A DNA stretch of 64,000 nt from Agromyces luteolus (GTDB lineage: Bacteria; Actinomycetota; Actinomycetes; Actinomycetales; Microbacteriaceae), in assembly GCF_009729855.1 (NCBI RefSeq), contig NZ_WODA01000007.1, positions 62,001 through 126,000 on the forward strand. The letters are read 5' to 3'. Shown piece after piece: positions 35,499 to 44,191 of this stretch. The position numbers and the translations under genes were made by a program. Each line of letters starts with the position of its first letter. The stretch's first letter is position 1. Below the pieces are notes generated by a model. It did not search any database, had not been told where the DNA came from, and worked only from the letters and a program-made list of their open reading frames with translations.

Positions 35499-35554
35499 CG
35501 TCCGGTGACGTGAACTGCGTCGCCCCCTACCCGTTCCATGCAAAGGAGCATCGA

Positions 35555-36925
35555 ATGACCCAGGCACCAGCACGGGACGCCGCAGCGAAGCGCGAGACGT
35601 CGGGCCTCCGCCGCGTCGTCACCGCGTCGATGGCCGGAACCGTCGTCGAGTGGTACGAGTTCTTCCTCTACGCCTCGGCCGCCACCCTCGTGTTCGGCAC
35701 GGTCTTCTTCCCGCCCTCCGACGACCCGTACGCCGGCATCATCGCCGCCTTCCTCACCTACGCCGTCGGCTTCATCGCCCGGCCCCTCGGCGGCATCGTC
35801 TTCGGGCACCTCGGCGACAAGTACGGCCGCAAGAGGCTGCTGCAGTTCAGCATCATCCTGATCGGCGTCGCGACCTTCCTCATCGGCTGCCTGCCGACGT
35901 ACGCGCAGATCGGCCTCGCCGCGCCGGCGCTGCTGGTGCTCCTCCGCTTCCTGCAGGGCTTCGCGCTCGGCGGCGAGTGGGGCGGGGCGGTCCTCCTCGT
36001 CGCCGAGCACAGCCCGTCGGAGCGCCGCGGCTTCTGGGCCAGCTGGCCCCAGGCCGCCGTGCCGGTCGGCAACCTGCTCGCGACCCTCGTGCTCTTCGTG
36101 CTGAGCTCCACGCTCTCCGACGAGGCGTTCCTCGGCTGGGGCTGGCGCGTCGCGTTCTGGCTCTCCGCGGTCATCGTGCTCATCGGCTGGTACATCCGCA
36201 CCAAGGTCACCGACGCGCCGATCTTCCTCGAGATGCAGGCCGAGCGCGAGGCCGCCAAGGCGACGAGCTACGGCGTGCTCGAGGTCATCAGGCGCTACCC
36301 CCGCGGCGTCGTCACGGCGATGGGCCTCCGCGTCGCCGAGAACATCCTCTACTACGTCGTGGTGACCTTCTCGATCGTCTACCTCACCCAGGTCGTGCAG
36401 GAGGGCACCGCGAACACGCTGCTCATCCTGGTCGCCGCGCACGTCGTGCACTTCGCGGCGATCCCGATCGCGGGCAACCTCTCCGACCGCTTCGGCCGGA
36501 AGCCCGTGTACGCGGCCGGCGCGGTCCTCGGCGCGACATGGGCCTTCTTCGCCTTCCCGCTCATGGACACCGGGAACCCGATCGTCATCTGGGCGGCCAT
36601 CGCCCTCGGCCTCGTGTTCCACGCGCTCATGTACGCCGCCCAGCCGGCGATCATGGCCGAGATGTTCCCGACGCGCATGCGCTACTCGGGCGTCTCGCTC
36701 GGCTACCAGGTCACCTCGATCTTCGCCGGCTCGCTCGCGCCGATCATCGCCACCGCCCTGCTCGGGCAGTACGGCTCGAGCGTGCCGATCGCGATCTACG
36801 TCGCGATCGCGTGCGCGATCACGCTCGTCGCGGTCGCGGCGGCCCGCGAGACCCGCGGGCTCGACCTCCGCGAGATCGACGCCGCCGACCGGGCGCGCAC
36901 GGAGTCGACCGCGACGGTCGGCTGA
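35555..36925 (+). CDS. MFS transporter, metabolite:H+ symporter (MHS) family
   Basis: A 456-residue, 12-helix permease of the MHS branch (shikimate, citrate, proline/betaine, alpha-ketoglutarate porters). Visible motifs are VVEWYEFFLYASAATLVFG in helix 1, GHLGDKYGRKRLL (MFS motif A) after helix 2, LRFLQGFALGGEWGGAVLL in helix 4 and GNLSDRFGRKPVY in the second half. The substrate cannot be decided. ATG 35555 has AAAGGAG upstream. It is divergent from a LysR regulator. A 50-bp stem-loop terminator follows. Confidence 0.93.
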   Translation: MTQAPARDAAAKRETSGLRRVVTASMAGTVVEWYEFFLYASAATLVFGTVFFPPSDDPYAGIIAAFLTYAVGFIARPLGGIVFGHLGDKYGRKRLLQFSIILIGVATFLIGCLPTYAQIGLAAPALLVLLRFLQGFALGGEWGGAVLLVAEHSPSERRGFWASWPQAAVPVGNLLATLVLFVLSSTLSDEAFLGWGWRVAFWLSAVIVLIGWYIRTKVTDAPIFLEMQAEREAAKATSYGVLEVIRRYPRGVVTAMGLRVAENILYYVVVTFSIVYLTQVVQEGTANTLLILVAAHVVHFAAIPIAGNLSDRFGRKPVYAAGAVLGATWAFFAFPLMDTGNPIVIWAAIALGLVFHALMYAAQPAIMAEMFPTRMRYSGVSLGYQVTSIFAGSLAPIIATALLGQYGSSVPIAIYVAIACAITLVAVAAARETRGLDLREIDAADRARTESTATVG

Positions 36926-36946
36926 CGGCTCGTCACGAGCGCAGCA

Positions 36947-36996
36947 CAGCACGACGGATGCCCCGGGGTCGACGCCCCGGGGCATCCGTCGTGCTG
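36947..36996. terminator. Very strong stem-loop terminator (22-bp perfect arms)
   Basis: Arms 36947-36968 and 36975-36996 are perfectly complementary, loop TCGACG. The arms contain the inverted pair GGATGCC/GGCATCC. It lies 21 nt after the transporter stop. Confidence 0.85.
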
Positions 36997-37052
36997 CCTG
37001 TGCCCCGGACGGGAGGGACCCCGGACCCTGTCGTCCGGCACTCGCCCGGCGG

Positions 37053-37058
37053 TACACT
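37053..37058 (+). promoter_or_regulatory. Candidate -10 box of flavoprotein-cyclase operon
   Basis: TACACT, about 75 nt before ATG 37128; the leader carries a GGGAGGAG ribosome binding site 8 nt before the start. Confidence 0.4.
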
Positions 37059-37127
37059 GCGGGCGTCGCCGGCGACCGGGCATCGACCCCGGAGCACGCT
37101 CGTGGCGTCCCGGCGGGAGGAGAGCGC

Positions 37128-38864
37128 ATGAGCGCAGCACGACCGGTCATCCTCGTGGTCGCACGGGATCCCGGCGCGCGCACCTCCGTGGTCACCGAGC
37201 TCGAGCGCCGTTACCGCGTCGACTACGAGGTCGTTCCGACCCACGACGAGCACGAGGCCGCCGCGCGCATCGACGCCCTCGCCGACGAGGGCGGCCTGCT
37301 GGCGCTGGTCCTCGCCGACCGCGCGGGCGACCTCGACGGGCGGTCCGTCTTCGCGCACGCCCGACGCCGGTTCCCCGACGTCCGCCGCGGCCGGCTCATC
37401 GAGTGGGGCCAGTGGGGCGACGCGGCCGTGCGCGAGGAGATCCTCTCGCTGATGGCGGCCGCCGAGCTGGAGTACTACGTCATCCGGCCGTGGCACTCGC
37501 CCGACGAGTACTTCCACCGCACCATCACCGAGTTCCTGCTCGAGTGGGAGCGGTCGATCGGCCTGCGGCCGCGGGAGGTGGCCGTGATCGGCCGTGCGGG
37601 GGCGCCGCGCACGCACGAGCTGCGGAGCCTGCTCGCCCGCGGCGGCATTCCGCACGAATGGCTGGAGCCGGCCTCGGATGCCGCGCGCGAGCGGCTCGCG
37701 GCGGTCGGCATCGAGGACGAGGTGCCCGACGTGCCCCTCGTGCTGCTCATCGACGGGAGCGTGCTGCGCGACCCGGGCAACGCCGAGCTCGCGGCCGCCT
37801 ACGGGCTCACCACGACCCTCGACGGGGAGGCCGACGTGGTCGTGGTCGGAGCCGGGCCCGGCGGGCTGGCCGCGGCGGTCTACGCGGCCTCCGAGGGGCT
37901 CGACGTCCTCGTCGTCGAGCGCGAGTCGATCGGCGGCCAGGCGGGCTCGAGCTCGCTCATCCGGAACTACCTGGGCTTCTCGCGGGGCATCTCGGGATCG
38001 GAGCTCGCGCAGCGGGCCTACCAGCAGGCGTGGGTGTTCGGCGCGCGCTTCGCGCACGCGCGCGAAGCGGTCGGGATCGAGCGCGACGGCGACGGGTTCC
38101 GGGTGCGCGTCGCCCCCGAGGACTGCATCCGCTGCTCGTCGATCGTGCTCGCGACCGGGGTCTCGTACCGCCGCCTCGAGGTCGACGAGCTGAAGCCGTA
38201 CGAGGGCGCCGGGGTCTTCTACGGGGCCTCGGCGATCGAGGCGCAGGGCATGGCGGGACGCCACGTCACGATCATCGGCGGCGGCAACTCGGCAGGCCAG
38301 GCCGCGCTCCACCTGGCGCGGTACGCGGCATCCGTCACGGTGCTCGTGCGCGGCACGGGACTCGCCGCCAGCATGTCGCAATACCTCATCGACCAGCTCG
38401 ACGCGCAGGGCGTCGCCGTGCGCACGCGCGCCGAGGTCGTCGGCGGTGGCGGCGACGGCATGCTCGAGCGCATCCGCGTGCGCGACCGCGACACGGGCGA
38501 GGAGCGCGACGAGGAATGCGGCGGCCTCTTCGTGCTGATCGGCGCGGCGCCGCGCACCGAGTGGTTGCCGCCGGAGATCCTGCGCGACCGCTGGGGGTAC
38601 GTGCTCACGGGACCCGAGGTCGTCGCCGAGGGCGAGCGCGCGAACTGGCCGCTCGAGCGCGAGCCGTTCCCGCACGAGACGAGCGTGCCGGGCGTGTTCG
38701 CCGTGGGCGACGCGCGCCGCGGCGCGGTCAAGCGGGTGGCGTCGGCGGTCGGCGAGGGGTCGGTCGTCGTGTCGTCGGTCCACCGCCGCATCGCCGAGGT
38801 CGAGACGGGCGCCGTCGAACCGCCTGCGGCGGCGGCGCCGATCGCGGAGGCGTCCGGGACGTGA
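37128..38864 (+). CDS. Fused response regulator / thioredoxin-reductase-like flavoprotein
   Basis: A 578-residue three-part protein. A receiver-like domain (about 1-125) keeps an aspartate in LVLADRAGDLDG, but the usual lysine is arginine in YYVIRPW. A small thioredoxin/glutaredoxin-like linker domain (about 145-235) follows. The FAD/NAD(P)H domain has VVVVGAGPGGLAAA, the second Rossmann motif IIGGGNSAGQAA, and C-terminal VPGVFAVGDAR. The CxxC redox pair of true thioredoxin reductases is missing: the equivalent position reads GVFYGASAIEA. It may thus move electrons without a disulfide. The stop overlaps the cyclase start (GTGA), so the two are coupled. Confidence 0.85.
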   Translation: MSAARPVILVVARDPGARTSVVTELERRYRVDYEVVPTHDEHEAAARIDALADEGGLLALVLADRAGDLDGRSVFAHARRRFPDVRRGRLIEWGQWGDAAVREEILSLMAAAELEYYVIRPWHSPDEYFHRTITEFLLEWERSIGLRPREVAVIGRAGAPRTHELRSLLARGGIPHEWLEPASDAARERLAAVGIEDEVPDVPLVLLIDGSVLRDPGNAELAAAYGLTTTLDGEADVVVVGAGPGGLAAAVYAASEGLDVLVVERESIGGQAGSSSLIRNYLGFSRGISGSELAQRAYQQAWVFGARFAHAREAVGIERDGDGFRVRVAPEDCIRCSSIVLATGVSYRRLEVDELKPYEGAGVFYGASAIEAQGMAGRHVTIIGGGNSAGQAALHLARYAASVTVLVRGTGLAASMSQYLIDQLDAQGVAVRTRAEVVGGGGDGMLERIRVRDRDTGEERDEECGGLFVLIGAAPRTEWLPPEILRDRWGYVLTGPEVVAEGERANWPLEREPFPHETSVPGVFAVGDARRGAVKRVASAVGEGSVVVSSVHRRIAEVETGAVEPPAAAAPIAEASGT

Positions 38865-40261
38865 GCCCGCTCGCGCCCGGCACGGGACCGACGGCACCGC
38901 CGCCGACCGCCGGGCGCCTCGCATGGACGATCGTGATCCTCGCGATCCCGCTCGCGGGACTCGCCCTCCTCATCGCCCGGCCCGCGCTCGACCTCGAATG
39001 GGAGCACCAGCCGGCGCACTTCTGGCTCGTGCTCGCGGCCGGTGCGATCAACGCGGCCCTCGCCTGGGCCGTCGCCGCGGCGGCGCGGCTGCGCCACGAC
39101 GCGCGGCTCGTGCTGGTCTCGCTCTCGTTCCTGGCCGCCGCCGGGTTCCTCGCCCTGCATGCGCTCGCGACGCCCGGCGTGCTCCTCGCGGGGAGCAACA
39201 CGGGGTTCGCGCTCGCGACGCCCGTCGGCCTCACCGTCGCCGCGGCGTTCGCGGCCTGGTCGAGCGCCGACCTCGACGGGGCGCACGGGGCGCGGGTGCT
39301 TCGCCTCGCGCCGTGGCTCGTGGCCGCGCTCGTCGCCGCGATGCTGCTCTGGGCGCTCGCGTCGCTGCTCGAGGCCGGCCCGCTCGCCGCACCGCCGCCC
39401 GAGCGGATGACGACCCCGTTCGTCGTGCTCGCGGTCGTCGGCCTCGCCTGCTACGCCGTCGCGGTCGTCAGGTACCTCAGGATCCCGCGGCACGCCGCCT
39501 CGCCGCTGCCGCTCGCGTTCGCCGCCGCGTTCACCCTCCTCGCCGAGGCCGAGATCGCGGTCGTCTTCGGCCGCAACTGGCACCTGTCGTGGTGGGAGTG
39601 GCACGTGCTCATGCTCGCCGCCTTCGTCGTGATCGTGGTCGCCGCGCAGCGCTCGTGGCGCGAGGAGCGCTGGGCGGGCCTCTACACGCGGGACACCGCC
39701 GCGGGCGAGCGCGACGTGTCGGTGCTCTTCGCCGACCTGGCCGGCTTCACGAGCTTCTCGGAGGCGCACGACCCGGCCGAGGTCGGCGCGACGCTCAACG
39801 CGTACTTCACCGACGTGATCCCGCCGCTCGTCGAACGGTTCGGCGGGCGCGTGGACCGCCTGATCGGGGACGCGGTCATGGTCGTGTTCGAGGACGCCGG
39901 GACCGGGTCCTCGCACGCCCGGCGTGCCGCGGGCGCGGCCCTCGCGCTCCAGCAGGCGGCCGACGCGGTGCAGTCCGAGCATCCGAACTGGCCGCGGTTC
40001 CGCGTCGGCGTCAACTCGGGCGTCGCCAACGTCGGCGTCCTCGGCACGGGTGGCGGGCGCACGTACACCGTGATCGGGGACGCCGTGAACGTCGCCTCCC
40101 GGCTGGAGGGGTCGGCCCCGGTCGGCGGGGTCGCGATCGGCGCGGAGACCGCACGGCGGCTCGGCGGCGCTGCGGTCCTGCGTCCCCTCGGCGCGCTCGA
40201 GGTGAAGGGCCGCCGGGCGCCGGTCGAGGCGTTCCAGCTCATGGGGCTCGGCGAGGGGTGA
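38861..40261 (+). CDS. Membrane class III adenylate/guanylate cyclase
   Basis: A 466-residue protein with about eight hydrophobic segments in the first 270 residues and a cytoplasmic class III cyclase domain at about 285-460. Metal-binding aspartates are Asp292 in LFADLAGFTSF and Asp337 in RLIGDAVMVVF. Transition-state Asn/Arg are in IGDAVNVASRLEG. The purine-specifying lysine is replaced by arginine (VDRLIGD), and the partner position is threonine (YTVIG), so substrate preference is uncertain. GTG 38861 overlaps the preceding flavoprotein stop. The pairing suggests redox or receiver-domain control of cyclic nucleotide output (inference). Confidence 0.88.
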   Translation: MSPLAPGTGPTAPPPTAGRLAWTIVILAIPLAGLALLIARPALDLEWEHQPAHFWLVLAAGAINAALAWAVAAAARLRHDARLVLVSLSFLAAAGFLALHALATPGVLLAGSNTGFALATPVGLTVAAAFAAWSSADLDGAHGARVLRLAPWLVAALVAAMLLWALASLLEAGPLAAPPPERMTTPFVVLAVVGLACYAVAVVRYLRIPRHAASPLPLAFAAAFTLLAEAEIAVVFGRNWHLSWWEWHVLMLAAFVVIVVAAQRSWREERWAGLYTRDTAAGERDVSVLFADLAGFTSFSEAHDPAEVGATLNAYFTDVIPPLVERFGGRVDRLIGDAVMVVFEDAGTGSSHARRAAGAALALQQAADAVQSEHPNWPRFRVGVNSGVANVGVLGTGGGRTYTVIGDAVNVASRLEGSAPVGGVAIGAETARRLGGAAVLRPLGALEVKGRRAPVEAFQLMGLGEG

Positions 40262-40312
40262 CGGCGTCGACTCGCACGGCGTCGTCCGTGCCCGCCGCGG
40301 TCGCGGGCGCGG

Positions 40313-41221
40313 TCACGCCTCCGGCAGCGCGAGGCCGCCCTCGACCCGCACCGCGAGGCCGTCGGCCACGAGTCCGTCGACGGCACGCGCGAGCCGACCC
40401 GGCTCGGCGACCACGTCGGCGAGTTCGCGAGGGGCCACCGGGCGGTGCGCGGCGCGGAGCTCGCGCATGACGAGCCCGCGTGCCTCGCGGTCGCTGCCCT
40501 CGAACCGGGCCTGCCGTGCGCGACGCGGGCCGTCGTACTCGGGGTACCCGGCGGCGCGCCAGGCGCAGTGCGTCGCGATCGGGCAGTCGTCGCAGCGAGG
40601 CGACCGGGCGGTGCACACCGTGGCGCCGAGTTCCATGGCGCCGGCGTTGAACGCCCGCGCCGCGGCCGCGTCGTCCGGCAGGAGCGACGACATCGCGTCG
40701 AGGTCGCGCGCCGTCGCCGGCGGGCCCGCCTCGGCGACGCCGCCCACGGCGCGGGCGATGACGCGCCGCGTGTTCGTGTCGACGACGGGGTGCCGCTCGC
40801 CGAAGGCGAAGGCGGCGATCGCGCGCGCCGTGTACGGTCCGACGCCCTGCAGCGCGAGGAGCGCGTCGAGGTCGCGGGGCACGGCGCCGCCGTGACGTTC
40901 GACGATCTCGGTGGCCGCGCGGTGCAGCCACAGCGCGCGACGCGGATACCCGAGCCGGTCCCACATCCGCACCGCCTCCGAGGGCGGGGCGGCGGCGAGG
41001 TCCGCGGGCGTCGGCCAGCGCCGCATCCACTCCTCCCAGCGCGGCTGCACGCGCGCGACCTGGGTCTGCTGCAGCATGAACTCGCTGACGAGCACGGCCC
41101 AGGGCGAGACGTCGGCGGCCCGCCACGGCAGGGGGCGGGCCGCTCCGGCGAACCAGCGGTTCACGGCCTCGGCGATCGAGCGCGAGGGCGCGGGGTCCGC
41201 GTGCGTCGCGAGGGTCGGCAT
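40313..41221 (-). CDS. mutY: A/G-specific adenine glycosylase
   Basis: Removes adenine mispaired with 8-oxoguanine. The protein has 302 residues, the short actinobacterial form. The catalytic glutamate is Glu47 in VSEFMLQQTQV, and the helix-hairpin-helix is LQGVGPYTARAIAAFAF. The catalytic aspartate is Asp148 in VVDTNTRRV, and the 4Fe-4S cluster motif is CTARSPRCDDCPIATHC (Cx6Cx2Cx5C). The C-terminal NUDIX-like recognition domain of E. coli MutY is largely absent and replaced by a short winged-helix-like tail. ATG 41221 is 6 nt from a TACGCT box, probably leaderless. Confidence 0.94.
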   Translation of the reverse strand: MPTLATHADPAPSRSIAEAVNRWFAGAARPLPWRAADVSPWAVLVSEFMLQQTQVARVQPRWEEWMRRWPTPADLAAAPPSEAVRMWDRLGYPRRALWLHRAATEIVERHGGAVPRDLDALLALQGVGPYTARAIAAFAFGERHPVVDTNTRRVIARAVGGVAEAGPPATARDLDAMSSLLPDDAAAARAFNAGAMELGATVCTARSPRCDDCPIATHCAWRAAGYPEYDGPRRARQARFEGSDREARGLVMRELRAAHRPVAPRELADVVAEPGRLARAVDGLVADGLAVRVEGGLALPEA

Positions 41222-41227
41222 CCGTCC

Positions 41228-41277
41228 AGCGTACGGCGGCCGGTCGGTCGACGCGGCGGAGCCGGGCGACGTACGCT
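41228..41277. promoter_or_regulatory. Divergent leaderless promoters of mutY and uridine-kinase-like gene
   Basis: TACGCT on the minus strand (41228-41233) ends 6 nt before the mutY ATG. TACGCT on the plus strand (41272-41277) ends 6 nt before ATG 41284. Both starts appear leaderless; the whole intergenic region is 62 bp. Confidence 0.55.
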
Positions 41278-41283
41278 CGGATC

Positions 41284-41952
41284 ATGCGCCTGGTCACCAC
41301 GCCCCGGGTGGCGTTCCTCCGCGAGGTCGCCGACGAGTTCCTCGCCCGCACGGGTCGCGGGCGGGTCATCGTCGCGATCGACGGGCCGCTCCGGAGCGGC
41401 AAGACCGCGCTCGCGGACGACCTCGCCGACGTGCTGCGCGAGCGCGATCGCGCGGTGTTCCGGGCGAGCGTCGAGGACTTCCACCGCTCGCGCGAGGCGC
41501 AGGCCGAGTACGGGCCGGACACGCCCGAGCGGTACTGGCGCTACGGGATCGACGAGTCGCTGCTGCAGCGCACGCTCATCGAGCCGTTCCGGATGGCCGG
41601 TTCGACGGCGTTCGTCACGCGCGGCTTCGACCTCGCGCGCGACTCGTGGGTCGAGCCGAAGTGGCGCACCGGCCCCGCCGACGCGATCCTCGTGCTCGAC
41701 GGGCGGTTCCTGCTGCGCGAGCGCCTCCGCGACGAGTGGGACGTCGACCTCGCGGTCGACGGGGCGCCGACGGATGCCGCGGACCGCATCGCCTACGCAT
41801 CGAGCGATCCGCGAGCGGTGGCCTCGATCGTGATCGACCTCGCCGACCCGGCGCATCCGCGCCGCGGTGCCGCGGGCGGAGCCGGCGACGAGGACGGCCC
41901 GGCGGACGAGGCGTGGGCCGACGCCGGCGGCGCAGGAGCCGACTCCGATTGA
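41284..41952 (+). CDS. Uridine kinase-like P-loop protein
   Basis: A 222-residue nucleoside-kinase-like protein. Walker A GPLRSGKT (34-41) lies in IVAIDGPLRSGKTALADDL. SVEDFHRSREAQ resembles the substrate loop of uridine kinases (DDFH), and ILVLDGRFLLRERLRDEWD resembles the Walker B-like strand and specificity region. An Ala/Gly/Asp-rich tail of about 35 residues follows the domain. Uridine/cytidine is the likely substrate by family, but paralogues differ. The stop codon forms part of a stem-loop shared with the convergent membrane protein gene. Confidence 0.82.
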   Translation: MRLVTTPRVAFLREVADEFLARTGRGRVIVAIDGPLRSGKTALADDLADVLRERDRAVFRASVEDFHRSREAQAEYGPDTPERYWRYGIDESLLQRTLIEPFRMAGSTAFVTRGFDLARDSWVEPKWRTGPADAILVLDGRFLLRERLRDEWDVDLAVDGAPTDAADRIAYASSDPRAVASIVIDLADPAHPRRGAAGGAGDEDGPADEAWADAGGAGADSD

Positions 41953-41968
41953 CCGGTGGCGCCGGTCA
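41950..41968. terminator. Stem-loop built from two convergent stop codons
   Basis: TGACCGG (41950-41956) pairs with CCGGTCA (41962-41968), loop TGGCG. The TGA of the plus-strand gene and the TGA of the minus-strand gene form the two ends of the stem. A very compact convergent junction. Confidence 0.5.
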
Positions 41969-43033
41969 GTCCGCCGTCGATGGGGGCGGTGCGGATGCCT
42001 CGGCGCTCTCCGACACGGACGGCGACTCGCCGGCCGAGGACGCTGACCGATCGGGGTGGTCGGTCGACGCTCGGCTCCGCCGCACGACGAGCCGGCCGAC
42101 GAGCCCGATCGCGGCGACCGCGACCGCCACGACGAGCGGCGGAACGACGATCTCGGGCAGCGTCGACGCCGACCGGAACACGCCCACGGCGTAGTCGATC
42201 ATCTCGTCGGGGCGACGCGCCAGCACCCGGCTCCCGGCGGCGCTCGAGACCGCGGTGATGAGCGCCGGTCCGATCCAGAGCAACGCGAGCGCGACGACGG
42301 CAGCGATGACGCGCCCGACGGTGCCGATCCCGCCCCAGGCGATGGCGGCGCCGACGAGCACCGCGGGCAGCCACCGCAGAACGAACAGCACGGGTTCGGC
42401 GGTCGGCCCGGCGAGCGCCGGGTCGGGCAGGAGCAGCCCGCCGAGCCACGACGACGACAGCACCGCGGCGACGGCGAGCCCGATGACGGCGCCCGCCCGC
42501 GGCGCCGACGCGACGAGGAGCATCACGGCCACGCCGATGAGGTTCGCGAGCACTGCGACGGCCACGAGCGCCGCGAGGTACAGGTCGGACTCGAACCGGT
42601 CCTCGAGGCCCTCGCTGACGACCACGGCGGTGTGCACGATCGCCGAGACCTGCACCGACAGCAGTCCGATCAGCGTCCACGCGACGCCGGAGCGGCGGCG
42701 GAGCCGCCTCGTCGCGCGCGCGGCGATGCCCGCGATCGCGGCGCCGACGATGAGCAGCGCGGCGATGAGCGAGAGGTGGTACTGGCTGAAGGGCAGGAGC
42801 ACGAGCGGGTACTCCTCGGGCGGCGCATCCGTCGCCCAGAGGTTCTGCAGCGGCAGCCGCATCCCCCCGACGAGCCAGGGGAGCAGGCCCACGGCCGCGG
42901 CCGCGGCGCCGATGAGCAGGCACAGCCACCAGCGGAGCGGACGGGACCGGCTGACGGCCTCGTCGCCGGCATCCGGCTCGGGGGTCTCCGCTCCGGTCTC
43001 GCGGGGGCGGGCGGCGGTGTCGTCGGGTTCCAC
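41966..43033 (-). CDS. Multipass membrane protein of unknown function
   Basis: A 355-residue protein with an acidic N-terminal tail (about 1-32), about eight hydrophobic helices (first at 34-56) and a Ser/Ala/Pro-rich C-terminal tail after basic VVRRSRAS. No family motif is recognised. The start is GTG 43033. A TAGGGT -10 box at 43088-43093 would give a leader of about 45 nt. Its function cannot be inferred from its neighbours (a kinase-like gene downstream, a panE-type gene upstream). Confidence 0.75.
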   Translation of the reverse strand: MEPDDTAARPRETGAETPEPDAGDEAVSRSRPLRWWLCLLIGAAAAAVGLLPWLVGGMRLPLQNLWATDAPPEEYPLVLLPFSQYHLSLIAALLIVGAAIAGIAARATRRLRRRSGVAWTLIGLLSVQVSAIVHTAVVVSEGLEDRFESDLYLAALVAVAVLANLIGVAVMLLVASAPRAGAVIGLAVAAVLSSSWLGGLLLPDPALAGPTAEPVLFVLRWLPAVLVGAAIAWGGIGTVGRVIAAVVALALLWIGPALITAVSSAAGSRVLARRPDEMIDYAVGVFRSASTLPEIVVPPLVVAVAVAAIGLVGRLVVRRSRASTDHPDRSASSAGESPSVSESAEASAPPPSTAD

Positions 43034-43116
43034 GTCGGCTCGCTTCGTCGGTCGCTCCGGCCGGTCGTTCCGGTCGGATGCAGGGGAACCCTAGCCGCGA
43101 CGAGGGCCGCTTCCGC

Positions 43117-44124
43117 TCAGTCCGCGCCGACCGCGTCGAGGACCGCGACGACCCGCTCGGCCGGCAGCGGCGCGCCCGACTGCTCCACCTCGTGCACGAG
43201 CGCCGTGAGCGCGCGGTTCACGGGCGCGTCGATCCCGGCCGCCTGCGCCTCGCGGACGACCGCCCCGTTCAGGAAGTCCACCTCGGTCGGCTGCCCGCGG
43301 CGCAGGCTCTGCTGGGTCGAACCGAGGTTCGGCACCGAGCCCATGCGCACGCGCATCGACCACGGCAGCACCTGCGCGAGCCCGAGCGGGAGCCGGGCGA
43401 ACGCGCGCAGGCGCCGGTCGCCGAGCCCCTGCAGCGACCCGAAGCGGATGCCGCGGGCGACGCCCACGCGCACGCACTCGCGCATCGACGCGGCGACCAC
43501 GCGCCGGAGCGCCCGGTCGTCGACGACCTCCTGCACGCTCCGGCCCACGATCGCGGGGACCGCGTTCAGCATGTTGACGACGAGCTTCGTCCACTGCGCG
43601 CCCCGGAAGTTCGACACCGCGACGATCGGCACGGCCCCGGAGAGCAGCGCCGCGACCCGCCGCACCTCGTCGTCGGGGGCGCCGTCGCCCCGGCCGAGGT
43701 AGCTCGCCGCGGTCGTCGTCACCCGGACCGCGCCGGGTTCGGTGTAGTTCGCGGCGATGATCGAGAGCATGCCCATGCACGACGAGCGGGGCAGGAGGCG
43801 CTCCGCCGTCGCGACGCCGTCGAGGCCGTTCTGCACGACGACCACCGGCACCCCGTCGATCGCCGCGCCGTTCGCGGTGATCGCCGCCGCGGCATCCTGC
43901 GCCTTCGTGCAGACGAGCACGAGCTCGGGCCGCTCGGTGAGGCGCTCGCCCGCCGCCGGGCGCACGTGGGCCTCGCCGTACCCGCCCGAGAGCCGGATGC
44001 CGCCCTCGCGGATCGCCTCGAGGCCCGCACCGCGAGCCGTCACCTCCACGTCGTGCCCCGCGCGCGCGAGCAGCGCGGCGAACGTGCCGCCGAGCGCGCC
44101 CGCGCCGATGATGCCGATCCTCAC
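43117..44124 (-). CDS. panE: 2-dehydropantoate 2-reductase family protein
   Basis: NADPH-dependent ketopantoate reductase fold, 335 residues. The cofactor motif is IGIIGAGALGGTFAALLA near the N-terminus. VLVCTKAQDAAAAI and VVVVQNGLDGVA are PanE blocks, and the catalytic lysine is in AQWTKLVVNMLNA. The C-terminal helical domain contains NGAVVREAQAAGIDAPVNRAL. PanE makes pantoate for CoA synthesis, but many paralogues act on other 2-oxo acids, so the exact substrate is uncertain. GTG 44124 lies 6 nt from a TACGCT box (leaderless). Divergent from truB. Confidence 0.85.
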   Translation of the reverse strand: MRIGIIGAGALGGTFAALLARAGHDVEVTARGAGLEAIREGGIRLSGGYGEAHVRPAAGERLTERPELVLVCTKAQDAAAAITANGAAIDGVPVVVVQNGLDGVATAERLLPRSSCMGMLSIIAANYTEPGAVRVTTTAASYLGRGDGAPDDEVRRVAALLSGAVPIVAVSNFRGAQWTKLVVNMLNAVPAIVGRSVQEVVDDRALRRVVAASMRECVRVGVARGIRFGSLQGLGDRRLRAFARLPLGLAQVLPWSMRVRMGSVPNLGSTQQSLRRGQPTEVDFLNGAVVREAQAAGIDAPVNRALTALVHEVEQSGAPLPAERVVAVLDAVGAD

Positions 44125-44130
44125 CGGTCC

Positions 44131-44184
44131 AGCGTAGGGCGGGCGGGCCGGCGAGCGGGCCGGGGTGGTGGGCGCTGTTAGCCT
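44131..44184. promoter_or_regulatory. Divergent leaderless promoters of panE-type gene and truB
   Basis: Minus-strand TACGCT (44131-44136) ends 6 nt before GTG 44124. Plus-strand TAGCCT (44179-44184) ends 7 nt before GTG 44192. Confidence 0.5.
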
Positions 44185-44191
44185 GTACGGC

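Noticed and set aside
37128-38864. Calling the flavoprotein a thioredoxin reductase (trxB)
   Set aside because: The CxxC active site is absent; only the overall fold and cofactor motifs match.
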